20,405 bases of DNA. It comes from Perkinsus olseni (lineage: Eukaryota; Perkinsozoa; Perkinsida). The translations under genes and the position numbers were made by a program. Location: the NCBI GenBank assembly GCA_013115125.1, contig JABANN010000579.1, positions 1 to 20,405 on the forward strand, read 5' to 3'. The notes below the pieces were generated by a model. The model had not been told where the DNA came from, ran no database searches, and was given only the letters and a program-made list of their open reading frames with translations. Each line of letters opens with the position of its first letter. Position 1 is the stretch's first letter. Below, piece by piece: positions 1 to 11,405 of the stretch.

Positions 1-1
1 G

Positions 2-71
<70 letters not shown>
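1..71. repeat. (GTT)n microsatellite
   Basis: The window opens with about 23 uninterrupted GTT units and probably cuts the tract on its left side. It lies about 100 bases downstream of the UTP20 stop codon and is not part of any gene I can build. The unit is three bases long, unlike telomeric repeats. Confidence 0.97.
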
Positions 72-177
72 ACTTTAACACAAGATGGTCCTTCTAAGGA
101 AATGGACGACGTTTAGGGAACAATATTATCTGGTAAATACGTGAGCTATCGTGAGATAGCTGGCTGGTGAATGATCA
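72..177. other. 3' flank of UTP20
   Basis: Unique sequence between the GTT tract and the UTP20 stop codon, presumably holding the UTP20 3' UTR. I see no clear polyadenylation signal, structure or further gene. Confidence 0.5.
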
Positions 178-3100
178 TCACAACTTCCGCTGCTTGAGAC
201 CACGCCATTCTTGAACTTTCTCCTTCATAGCTCTCTTCCGCTTTTCGACCTTCACTGCCCTCTTAGCCAACCTCCTCTCGGCCGTCTCTTGAGGGTTAAC
301 AATCGCATCAGCCTTCTCGTCCGCCCTACGCTTCTGTCTGGATCGCACTACTATTCCACGCATCTGAAGTTAATCATGTTACATGCCAGGTGGTCTGCCC
401 ATACGTCTACCGCTTACCTCTACGAGCTCCGTGTTCCATTTATTATACAGCGTCGCTCCGCCTGCCTTGCGTATCCATTTACCCATGGACTCCACTGCCT
501 GATTGGCAATGGCGCAGACTCTCCTGATGCCAGTGTAGGGCCGCAGCTTGGCTAAATCCGTAAGACTACTCGCTTGGCCAACTGAGAGGATGACGATGGT
601 GCTGAGCGATGTTCCCCCCTGTTCTTACTTTGGTCCTCCCCTTCTTGAGCTGGTCTGACGGTAGATATTCTAACCAAGGTAGATAGTAGTGGCTTGAGGA
701 GCCCAGCTTCATCCGAGCATAATACATCAGGGGTTACCAGTACAGCACTAGCACAGACTAGCTTCAGCAATGCCCCTAGACGTACAATACCACCACTACG
801 CTTATAGGCTGCCAACAACTTCCTTGTCTCGTAGCTGGTACGTACAAGTAGCCACCTCAAACGCGGCGGCACTCTTGCCGAGCTCTCTGGTGGTAGCTCT
901 ACAACTATATCTCCGTCCCCACCATCCTCATCGTTGTGATGCTCGTCCTCAGCTAGTAGGCCCATATCAGCTACACCCTCTCCTGCATCCTCCGTGTCAC
1001 TAACATCCTCCTCATCAGCAGCAGCGGAGGCCTTCCCATCACCATCAGCAGCAGCAGATTCAGTCGATGGTTCGACGTCCTCATCCGTCTCTTCCACATC
1101 GGTATCATCAACCTCCTCGTTTACGTCCTCCTCATCCTCCGCCTCCTCATCAGAGACTATTTCGGTCCTCGAGCTCTGGTCACGTTGAGCACAGGAGAGT
1201 ACAGCGACAGTGGCCCGTACTGATGCAGATGCCACTTCAGGGTGCTCTCCAGCGAAAGGAGAATAGCAAGCTGCTGTGAGCCGAGGGATGGCACCTTCAG
1301 GTACGTACGAGTCTGTAGCGCTATGCTTGTTAGAGTCCCCGAACTGATTGAGTAGCTCAGTGTCCACAGCAGACTCGGGGATCGTCCATTCATTACGAAC
1401 ATCACAGTATTCAGTAACGGTTCGTAGGGCTGCTAGCCTGACCCAAGGGTGAGGAGCTTGTGTGCCAGCAGGACCAAGAGCGAGCTGCATGAAGGCATTA
1501 CCGTTCTCGTCCAATGCACCTGCTGCCTTATGGTAACCTCCAGCCTCAAAGGCTATAAGTAGCTCATAGAGTGTATGCCAGTAGCTGAGCTGTTGTGATG
1601 ACGAGGAGATCTGCCCTAGACGGATGACAGCCTCTCTTAATACAGCAACTATACCAGCATCAGAGGAGTCAGCACAGGTGAGACAGAACTCTCCGAAGGC
1701 TCCGAGTAGTTTAGGATTATCAGCCTTGCTCCAACTGATGACCTTACCCCGTAGTGTAGGCCTTAGATGAACCTTCTCGACCACCACCTTGACAAGCTCT
1801 CTAAGCATAGACCTGCACCGATCATCAGTCTCCCCAGCAGCCCCGGCTAAGGAGGTTAGGGTAAGCATGAGAGAGAACTCCTTGAGGACTTCTGCAGGCA
1901 TTTGCAGCGCTAAGGAATGTAGAGCATTGATGCAGTAGCGCCTCGTGGGAGGGGCGCAAGTAGGATTAGGGGAATTAGCGCACGCTGCTGCCACACGGAC
2001 CAATGATGCTATCTTGGCTGTGAGCGACTGTGTGGTGTGGGGATAATCTATTAGCCACTTGCAGACTATCTGCCCACAGAGAGCACCAAGGGAGTCATCA
2101 TTGTAGTAGGTCCCACCAGCACCACAGAGCAGATTCTCCAGCACTACATTACAGACAGTATACAGTTGTACCACCAACTGTGAGTGGCCTGCCTTACCAG
2201 AGCTCTTCGTACGCTTAGTAGAGGCCTCACTTGGTGGGGACACTCTAGGCATAATAACCCGACGTAGCATAGTCATTGCACTCATCCTTAGCTTAGGATG
2301 TTCGTTAACACATAGTTCCACATGAGCTAGTAGCGCCAATAACAGCTCTTCATTACATTTGATAATACCAACAGTACCGGTAAGGAGGCTGCATAACAGC
2401 TTCGTACAAGTAGCAACTATCGACGATGCTGCACTACTATGAGTTGACTGTTGACGCTTAGCTTGTACTACAGTAAGATCTCTAGAGAGGGATGCCCCAG
2501 CACTATAGAACTGTACCATCTTCAGGACACTTCTCACGATACCCAGGGTCTCCTTAGCACTGAGGACTTCTAGCAGAGGGTTGTTAGGAGCGCTGCCTGA
2601 TGATGAATCGCCAGCATCCTCTTTCGGAGTAGAGTATTTCATGCAGGATATCAAGCGACTGAGGGATCTAGCTGCAGGGACGAAGACATCATCAACCTTG
2701 CTAACGGTAATGAAATAGGCTACTGGTGATAGTACACCACGCAGGGTGCCTTCATCACTCAGGAGAGTAGCTGTCGACCGTCCACCACGCTTGAGCAGAC
2801 CCTCTAGCAGCTTCAAGCCGACCTCTGCAGCGGCACTACCTCGTATAGTAGCATCATAACGCTGTGTACTACCACCAGTGCCAGCCTTCTTCCACTCCTC
2901 AGAGACCCAAGCACCACGGCCAGTGGCCGCACCAGGCAAGACAGTAACAGCCTCCTCCTTCTTGGTCTTCATAGTACCACTCTTACCCTCTTGTTTAGCG
3001 CTCTCGGGATCTATAATGGCAGCATTGGCAGAGAAGAGATCTGCTTCCTCAAAGTCACACTTATCCTCGAGAACACTGACAGCGCGGGTTAATACACGTT

Positions 3101-6100
3101 GGCACTGTTGGAAGTCTAAGGGGGACTGGGATTCCAATATGCCACTCGTCAGCTGTAGCATAGAGGTTCTAACACGACGGGCAAACCTAGCACCACCAAC
3201 CCCACCAGCATGCTGACTAGACCATGCACCCTCTCGGACATCATCCAGCTCAGTACCGATAAGTCTACCATATAGAGGTTTCATAAGGCCATCTAGTACC
3301 TTCTCAATAGGCATAGCTTTACCTACTGCCTCTAAGATAGCATTAGCCTTAGGTCTAGCCGCTTCGGACACTTGCTTGGCCAGCATAGGGTTCTCCTCAG
3401 TACCTTGGGTAGATTCAGCTCTACCCTGCATCGACAACCATCTAGCTTCCTCCATAGCATAGATACCCATAACCTCCTTCAAGAAGGCTTCCACGCCCTC
3501 GCCATCCTCTAGTGTAGCCGAGTCAATGATCTTACTAGCAGTAAATACAGCAACAGGAGTCTGATAACCACCACGAGCTAGCCTTGTACGTATAGTTCGG
3601 AGCATGAAGGTAATCTGCTTAAGACTGGTGGCAGCTGCCGCCATGCGAGATAGGGCATCCCTTGCTTTCCTTCTGTCCTCCAGCTCTCGCGATAGTAAAC
3701 CTCCTACTACCACACCAGTGAGCTTATTAAACTCACTACCGAAAACGTCAGCATCCATGAGGCTGAGTACCTCCAGCATTGCTGATACCATACTCACCCG
3801 GACGGTGACGCCTGTATCTTGCTGACCGGGCCGGCTGCCTTGATGATGTGGCTGCTTCTCAGTACCAACCTGCTGCCCTGCCTCATCCTCAGTCTTCTGC
3901 TTGGAATATACTAGACGTCTGAGCGTCGGCAATACTGTGGACTTGAGGTTGCTTATCTTCTCCGGCAAATCATCCCGCTGTGCAAGCCCTTGAACAGCCG
4001 CTGACACCCCCTTCAGGAGGGCTTTCTCCACTTGCTCAGGACTCAGTCCACGTCTACCAATACCACGATTCTTCAGACCCTTGCGACTGACTCCACCCGG
4101 CTTCAGCTGACCACCTAGCCATCGGAATAGATTGATGACTCTGGTCCAACTAAGGTCCTTGGCAGCTAGCTTGATGATACCAGTAGACACGTCCACCAAG
4201 TTATGGTCGTCAGGGCTGTTTCTGATATGATATCTACCCAATGGTAGCAGTAGATGGGCAATGGTGGACTTGCTGAGATCATCCTCGAGAGCCAATATCC
4301 TTACCAGTGCCCTATGCTGCCTAGACTTCTGCAGATGGTAGAGATCGTCCAACGTACCCTGCTCGGCTAGTGGTATCAACTCTACATGGAGTAGCTGAGC
4401 CCATGTAGCATTGCCTGAATCATCCTCAGAAGTGCTACTACGGTCATGTGCCTCATCCCACCCCTGGGCTACAGCGAACGGTGCCATATTTGTACAGTAG
4501 GCAGCTATAATCCTGATACCACTATTCACTACAACCTCAGCTGGATGGTCTAGTAGCTTCCTCGACCAGGGTATGATAAGACCTCTCACTAGAGCTAACA
4601 GAGTAGTATCTTCACTTCTATCATTGCTGCACTTGCATAGGGCATCCTCAATCAAGCGTCTAACACCGAAGTCACATGTAGGCTCCCGTAGCTGCCATAA
4701 CATATGCCTTAGGATAGGTGCCTGCACCCACCACCATGTTGATACACCTTCACAGGCTGGGCCTAGAATCAGATTCAGACCATCAACTTGCTTATCGAAG
4801 TCAGGCTCCCCACCAAGCCTATTGATAGCAGTGAGCTGCTGTAGTAGCTCTGACACCTTCACTGTGGTCTGATCAGTCTTGCCCATACGCTCATATACTA
4901 TACCAAGTGCGAGGGCTATCTGATGTCTCGTACCCAGCCCTGCTACTGTCGATAGAGCTCTCGTCAATACACAAGATACTTGACTATTGTCTTGGGAAGG
5001 ACTCCACATCTTCAGCAGGCCTCCGTTAACAAGGGTGTCGAGTATGGATGCAGCGGCCTTAGCTACATCCTGTGGCTTCTTATCCCTACCCTTCAGGGTC
5101 TCTAGCTGGGCACACAGTAGCTCCACAAGTGTTGTTGCTGTAGCCTCCCTCTCACATAGTGGTGCTAGTATAGTGAGAGCCTTGAGGACCTCTGGATTAC
5201 CCAACTCGCTACTACCAAGGGACAGCAGTACCTCATCAATATGCTTCTTAATAATACCCTCACCCTCCTTCAGAGCATCTGAATACACCTCCTCTAAGGC
5301 CCTGAGCTCCGCCCCTTCATCCTCCTCCTCATCCTCTCTGTCATCCCCTTGATGCCTACGTAGCCGCCTCCTACGCAATCTAGTAGCCTTCTGATAGCTA
5401 ACCCCTCTACGTGTTAGCTTATCCTCAGCTATTTTGAATAGACCAGCTGCCTCAGAGCCCCCTCTTAGCAGCAGCGTCACCAGCCTGCATGCATCATTCA
5501 GGCACTTATCAGAGTTGCCTCCGTTCACGAATACCATCGGTAGGAAGTTCGGTGCTAGATCGTTGAATAGATGGAATAGTGCACCATCGCTAGCTATCGA
5601 TAGGAATAGACTGAGGACCAGACTACTCTCCCCAGCATGGGCCATACCATCCATCCACTCGCTAATGTCATCCTTTAGTGGCAGCAGTATAGTACCATAG
5701 TCAGCATCTTTCGGATGCTTCTCTAGTAAGCCACACAATAGCTGTACTATCAGTTTACGTACAGTATTAGTAAACTCAGCATCATAGTGAGCACCCTTAA
5801 CATCATCACTCCAAAGGCTAACCAACCCTTTACCTATCCTCGGTACATGCATACTCAGTCGTGCCCCCATGGCCTTCTGGACGTCCTTCAACGCTTTAAG
5901 GTAACCGATACAGCACTTCCTCAGATCACCATTGAGAGGAGCCTCCATAGCATCAAGGAATATCGCCAAATCCTCAACCCTGCCTCCAGCTATATAGGTG
6001 AGGATCTGCCCTCGTCTAGTGGCCTGTGTCTGGCCGTGCTTGTCTATACCGCCACCTTTAGCTGATAGCTTACCAAGGAGAATACAGTATATAACCGTTA

Positions 6101-9100
6101 CCACCTGAAGATGATATTGTGGAGGTACACCTGCAGCAATTATCACGATCACCTTTGGCCTGTCCTCATCGGCTATCCTATTTACAGTATCATCCTCGTC
6201 TACCGATTGGTCACCCCCCTCCCCAAGAGGTATCTTCAGGAGACCATCACGGAATGTCTTATCATCAGTCAACATGAGGATCTCCTTTTTGTACCTTATA
6301 CTCTAATATAACCAACACAGTCCTACCACTACTACTACTATTACTTCTTTAATGTATCCTTCCACCCTCTACACTGCAATAGGAGTTGTAAGCCAATAGT
6401 GGCCATACCAGCTCTCCGCTTATCATGCCCTAGACTGGAATCCCCGAGTAGATAATCTACAGCCATCCTTGATAGCTCCCCTTCCATGGCCTCGGGGCAG
6501 ATGAATCTAAGATAACCAAAACAATTGAGGGAAGGAGGGGCACCTGAGCGAACCCTTACGCTCTGTCCTTGGCCACGGTTATTAGGCAGTCAAGTAGATC
6601 AGATACTTGAGCTACTGATGCTGTTGGCCCTCCTACAGTAGTATCATATTCATACCGTCCCTTGAGCACATCAAGACAGCTAGTAACGAGCTGAACAAGG
6701 AGGGAAAGGACAGTAGCGCAACTATCGGGTGCAGAGAATAGGCCTACCCATTGGTTCTCCTCGCTCTTCTCCTTCCGCATCTGGGGTGATGCCCCTATCA
6801 CAGCGGCAATGGCTCTACATAGCTGCTGATGGCGTGTTGATGACCCTGCCACTTGCGTCTCCTCCCCAGCAGCCTTAGCCACTACCAGTCTACAACAGGA
6901 CACACTCTAACGTTATATTATACTCTGCTCCACATACGCTCTATCAGCCATAGACTCTTCACTAGCCATCTGCTCATCACCATCGTCATGCACTGGCTGT
7001 CGTGCCATGAGAGGCCATACAGACTGTATACTCTCCTTCAAGGCTTGCCATACTTCGGAACGTCTAGTCTTTGCAGTAGGACCGTTGGGGTCGTCTGATA
7101 CTAGTTTAGACAAGGCTGTGGTGGTAGATGGCCATAGAGTTGATAGAGGGACCGAATACTCAGCAACAAGGACCTGAGGCATAGTATCGGTATGATTGCC
7201 TTTTTTTGGCACTGCCTAGATACCTTAGCAGCTACGGATATCTCCTCCTTGCTAGCTTGTGTATTGGTTGTTATTGACTCAGCAAGTCTACCTATCCTTA
7301 TCATACGTTCCCTCTCTGTATCGATACCTAGAGGCCCTGTAGCCTCCATTGACAAAGCACAGGATATAGGTGTAGACTGGGGCCACTTAGCTAGCAACAG
7401 CGATAGAGCAGCCTCTCTCACAGGACCTGTGTCGCATACTCATCAATACCTCCCACGAGGTCCGCCTAGTACTACCTCTAGTATCAGCACATGCATGTAT
7501 AAGGTTAGCTATCGCCTCATCCGAGTCCGGGGTCCATCCCCTGTAGTGAAGAGCCTCCAGAACTCCACTACTACACTCTATAGACCCTGCAGTGGCAGCA
7601 GCATACTCCTCTAATTGCGATTGAGGGCATAGCCGAATGCATAAGGCCAATATTGCAGGCTCATGGTCCGCAGTGGGGGTATGCAGCCGTTTCAATGCCT
7701 GATGGTGGAGTAGCAGCACTTGACACTACTATATAATGGTAGTGTGCAGTACCTTATTAACCGCCTTGGCCACCTTAGCTGGACTAACTGCAGCATCTCC
7801 AAGGCCTCCCTTGTCCTTTATACCAGCTATAAGAGTTAAGTAGGCCAAATCATTGGCCGCAGGAGAGGGGGTGGCGGCACATGTATACCCAGCAGCTGTT
7901 ATGCACACTCTCTGAGTTGATGATATGTCTATAGCATCATCATCACCGCAGTCTGGTGGCACTTGCTCGAGGAAGGAACGCCTAACGTTGGTAGAGTATA
8001 TGAGTAGTATGGCGTCAACGAAGCACCCTCGTCTATTACATGGCTACTGCTAGATCGGGTGTTTTATCCGCAGTAAGGTCATTGAAGGTGGAACACAGAG
8101 TGTTCCATATTGGGCATGCTATCTGGGCCCAGCTATCATCATCATCATCATCATCATCCTCCCCTCGCGCGGGGCTATGCAGGTTGTATATGAACTCGAG
8201 GGTTGATGGTGCTGTTATGGATAATGATACCTAGGCCACAGATGCTGGTGTGATACTACGACAGGTATAAGCCTAGTACCTTGTGGCATAGATCATCAAG
8301 ACGTCCCTCTTCCCTCAGTGCATCGATGAAGTAAGGTAGTAGAGCATGACCTTCCGATAAAGGTTTGCATAACCTTATAGCATCACCAGCATCATCTACT
8401 TTACTGTCCATGACACCACGGACTAGATCGATAATGCTAGTAGTCTGTGTATCTACATGTCAATGCATTGGCATGATTTAACAATAACTCCATCAGTAGA
8501 TACTCACTTTGCTGTTCCCCAGGGGTGTTAGGCGTGTAAGCCTTACCCACACTGCCGAGCACCTCCAGTAACAGCACCCACTCCTCCACTTCCCTTACCG
8601 GTGGTAGGTTCTGTAGTAGCAGGTCACCAAAGTTGGCCAATAAGACCGGTATACTAGATTGGCATGTTAACAAGAGACGTTTGAATACGTTAACCACGAG
8701 GGTATATGATGTGGTATCCTCATCAGGTATTGTAGAAGGCAGCGAGTCTTTACCTAACACAAGTCCCTACAGTCTAGTAGTTGCCTATCGTCCCCGTACT
8801 ACTGTTATTATCCCTAGTCCATTGTAGCATTGTCTGCACTATAGGCCTTGCCTTTGTGTGGAAGATAGTACCAACACCTTTGCACGCTTCAGTTATAACA
8901 ATAGCGACGCTATCACTCAGCTGCGGCGTCTTCAGTGATAGATCGAGAACAATCTAGCACCAACAGGCATATGATCGTAGACTTAGCCGTACAATCCTAC
9001 TACCCCGAAGGAGCCCGTGGTCTTCTCTGACGTGGTAGCACTGCGACGTAGGAGATAAGCGAGGCTCTCACTAGCGAACTGTCGTATGTATCTGCATAGG

Positions 9101-10027
9101 TTGGAATGAAAAGGGGGAGCAATCCATGTGCGGGGTCCCTACGATCTCTTATGTGACAGCAACTGCTCATACTGTGCTACAAAGCTGGTGAAGGTGTGAG
9201 CATCTGCTAGCAAATACGATGAGAGGCATCTGAGACCATGAACGGTCTCTGGCAGTTGCGTGGACTATCCTACTTGAATAGATAGCCCATAGACTGGAAT
9301 ATCCATTCCATAGCATCAGGGTCATCAAGCCTAGTTTCCAATAACCATACTAATGTACCAAATATGGTATCAACAAAGTAGGGCATGAGCTCCCCTCTAG
9401 TATCACGGGCCAGAACCTAACACAACTGTGATGGTGGTGGTGGATGATGATGATGATGCAGAGATGGATGAAGATGTGCTACCGGTAGCATACCCAACAA
9501 GGGTTCTAGGGCAAGGGACTTCTCCTTCCGCAAATGCTTATCGAATATACTGCATATCTTACCCAAGTGATGGAGGATATGTGGCATGGTACGTACCTTG
9601 ATACCACTATCATCCGTTATCACTACTCGTAGTATGTCCTACCAGAGGCAGCAGTTCCCTCAGAGCAGCATCAAAGTCTGCCGTCTTGTTCTCCAACCGC
9701 CATTTACGGCATTCTTGCAGTAGATATGAGGTACGTAGGTTGGTCTCGTCAGGTATGGTATGGTCCAGATATTCATAGTTATTCGTTATCGTAGCGTTAA
9801 TATTCTTTATACGTTGAGCAAAGCCAGCATAAACGTGGCGGTTCTGCTGTTTACGTGTGGCATGACCAGCTGCTTTATCATCAACCTACAGCCACTCCAT
9901 ACCTCAATCAACATCATCTACCCTGTAGTACCTTCCTTCGTTTAGCCTGTGTCCTCTGCAACTGTAGCTTGGTAGTGTCGGACACTACACTACCTCCTTT
10001 ACGCCGTTTGCCGGGAGGAAGTGGCAT
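178..10027 (-). CDS. UTP20: U3 snoRNP / SSU processome HEAT-repeat protein UTP20 (DRIM), 19 exons
   Basis: UTP20 is a giant nucleolar alpha-solenoid scaffold of the 90S/SSU processome, needed for 18S rRNA maturation. My model has exons 10027-9932, 9885-9643, 9596-9483, 9416-9274, 9229-9143, 9091-9004, 8953-8803, 8753-8508, 8452-8280, 8230-8040, 7981-7774, 7725-7476, 7426-7224, 7173-6938, 6889-6560, 6506-6345, 6294-629, 581-418 and 363-178. All phases agree, giving 8937 coding nt (2978 aa; human about 2785). Matches recalled from human UTP20: HKRSYIRQFASES after exon 5 (human HKKLHIR-FAAES); RKARDALSRM and TRLARGGYQ in the middle (human DIARSTLAKI, TTLVRGYQ); and a basic C-terminus with DAIVNPQETAERRLAKR (human FVTNPDIAAKKKMKK). 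An acidic Asp/Glu tract is encoded near 930-1180. The ATG at 10027 has an in-frame TAA directly upstream. The ATG at 6275 is internal. The exon 11 donor (7773) is the least certain junction. Confidence 0.95.
364..9931 (-). other. 18 short spliceosomal introns of UTP20
   Basis: Inferred introns: 9931-9886, 9642-9597, 9482-9417, 9273-9230, 9142-9092, 9003-8954, 8802-8754, 8507-8453, 8279-8231, 8039-7982, 7773-7726, 7475-7427, 7223-7174, 6937-6890, 6559-6507, 6344-6295, 628-582 and 417-364. Lengths run from 44 to 66 nt. Every donor is GT. Acceptors are 10 TAG, 6 CAG and 2 AAG. Phases are mixed. Each junction was chosen because it restores one open frame on both sides; several also restore similarity to UTP20. 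Sixteen fall in the first 973 codons and two in the last 116. Confidence 0.85.
8135..8158 (-). repeat. (GAT)8 tract encoding poly-Asp in UTP20 exon 10
   Basis: Eight pure GAT codons on the minus strand give eight aspartates after a Glu, inside the N-terminal third of UTP20. This is a coding microsatellite that can vary in length without shifting the frame. Confidence 0.9.
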
Positions 10028-10351
10028 TTAGGGAGACTACTACTACCACCAAATGAATCCACATCCATCACGTCCTATCCTGCCCAAGGCTGTAGGGAAA
10101 CGCCCCCTCCTGAACAGGACCACAGTCGTCCTTATATGAGGGCGATGGCAGCGACTGCACTCTATCAACAGCAACCACGAGATACTCGACGATTATGTAA
10201 GTGCGTAAATATCTCCGACGGGTGCGCAAGTAAAAACGTTTGAGTTTGCGCAGAATTTTTTGTCGCAGTTTGCTCTTCCTACGTGCGACCATATACAAGA
10301 TTATTTTTAAAGACTTTAATATTTCTATTACCCTTCCTATCCTCATCTCCC
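10028..10351. promoter_or_regulatory. Divergent intergenic region between UTP20 and the orphan locus
   Basis: 324 bases separate the UTP20 ATG (minus) from the first ATG of the plus-strand orphan locus, so both promoters should lie here. It holds TGCGTAA at 10202, TGCGCAA at 10223 and TTGCGCA at 10246, close variants of the palindrome TTGCGCAA, followed by an AT-rich block at about 10290-10330. No TATA box or known element can be assigned. The open frames across it have composition unlike the flanking genes, and I read them as non-coding. Confidence 0.45.
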
Positions 10352-11205
10352 ATGGTGGAATTAATGCCTGAATGTTGTAATAGTAGTATGATGCCCCCTC
10401 TACCACCCCTACCTCCAACTGGGTCTAGTAATATGCTAGGATGCTGTGGATGGGTGGATCGACATACATACAAGGCTTTTGCATCTTACAATAGGTAATG
10501 ATAATACTTGCAGTAGTCATACAATCATCGTATTTAGGACCAAGGAGTGGTATGGATCATATCGTGGGACACTGCCATCAATTACCGAGGAAGGATGTGA
10601 CAGAGAAGGCTCCTGTGGTGAGCTGCCTCAGACTTCTACTACTAGGTAACACACACGTGATAGCAACGGGCAAGCGTGTCATCGGTATTCTGCTCTCAGG
10701 AACTCTTCTTCATGTTGTTCTACCTCGTCGTCTGAGAATGGCCATCAGCAACAACATCACTTTTTGTTATCACCAGTGACCGTTGCTGAGGTCTCTTGTC
10801 GGACGCGAGAATGGAATACTTATGTAGCACACTGCAGATCAATACGGCACGGTATAAAGTACTAGGAGTACTGCCGTCGCCGTGGAAGGCAGCAGCAGCA
10901 GTAGTGGATAATAACACTACTACCAACACTGAGGTCACTACCTTCACGAAGACGTCTCCTTGTCTTTTTTGTTGTTGCTCAACCCCCTTTCTGGTTCAGC
11001 AACTTTTACCACCAGTCGGGCCGTTCTTAGTCACGCTAAGACGGTTGCTACTGCTGCTGCTGCTGTTTACGATGAATTGCCGGTGGCATACCATTGCTAT
11101 TCTGCTACTGGCAATCAAGTTCTGTTTCCCACTTCTTCTCCTTCCGAAAATGGGAGTTCTTGTGGGGTTGCTGCTGCTAATAATCACCGTCATGAATTCT
11201 CCTAG
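10352..11205 (+). CDS. Unrecognised Ser/Thr/His/Asn-rich protein, intron-rich (5' part of orphan locus)
   Basis: I do not recognise this protein. A plus-strand model with consistent phases reads exons 10352-10494, 10538-10645, 10700-10851, 10905-10961 and 11000 onward, with introns of 43, 54, 53 and 38 nt. The first two introns split an Arg codon as AG|G (phase 2); the next two are phase 1. The product starts MVELMPECCNSS, has a proline patch (PPLPPLPPTG), two similar segments (TKEWYGSY and TREWNTYV) and low-complexity Ser, His/Gln and Asn/Thr runs. The last frame closes at 11203-11205 and probably splices earlier; GT at 11167 is one option. The start could also be the ATG at 10367. The model rests on frame joining only, with no homology. 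It may continue into the 11406-12196 exons. Confidence 0.45.
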
Positions 11206-11405
11206 GCCCACGCCGTATGCTGTTATGGAAAGCCTACTACTACTGAATGCACATTACCACCACTGCCACTATTGCCACGACTGTCTAACCTCATACCACT
11301 GTTGATGATAATACTATATTCTGCCTCTTGCGTGGTGGCTGGGTTACTACGGATGTAATGTATCGCCATAATGCCTAGGTTTGAATCTATATTAACATCC
11401 CGTTT

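Noticed and set aside
1-71. Telomere or centromere repeat
   Set aside because: Plain three-base GTT units, as in other microsatellites of the window.
994-1188. Ser-rich plus-strand frame
   Set aside because: It is the complement of the acidic GAG/GAT-rich UTP20 coding tract.
552-6275. A single 1907-codon gene starting at the ATG at 6275
   Set aside because: The frame is the largest exon of UTP20. Similarity and phase continue upstream across introns to 10027, and the 3' end of the frame reads into the intron at 628-582.
7721-7773. A 36- or 38-nt intron between UTP20 exons 11 and 12
   Set aside because: The 48-nt option (7773-7726) keeps the phase and matches the size of the other introns, although its GTGGCC donor is weak.
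10796-11305. 169-codon Leu-rich, membrane-like frame
   Set aside because: Its hydrophobicity comes from CTG repeats read out of frame. The alternative frame after the acceptor at 10999 matches the Ser/Thr/Asn-rich composition of the neighbouring exons.
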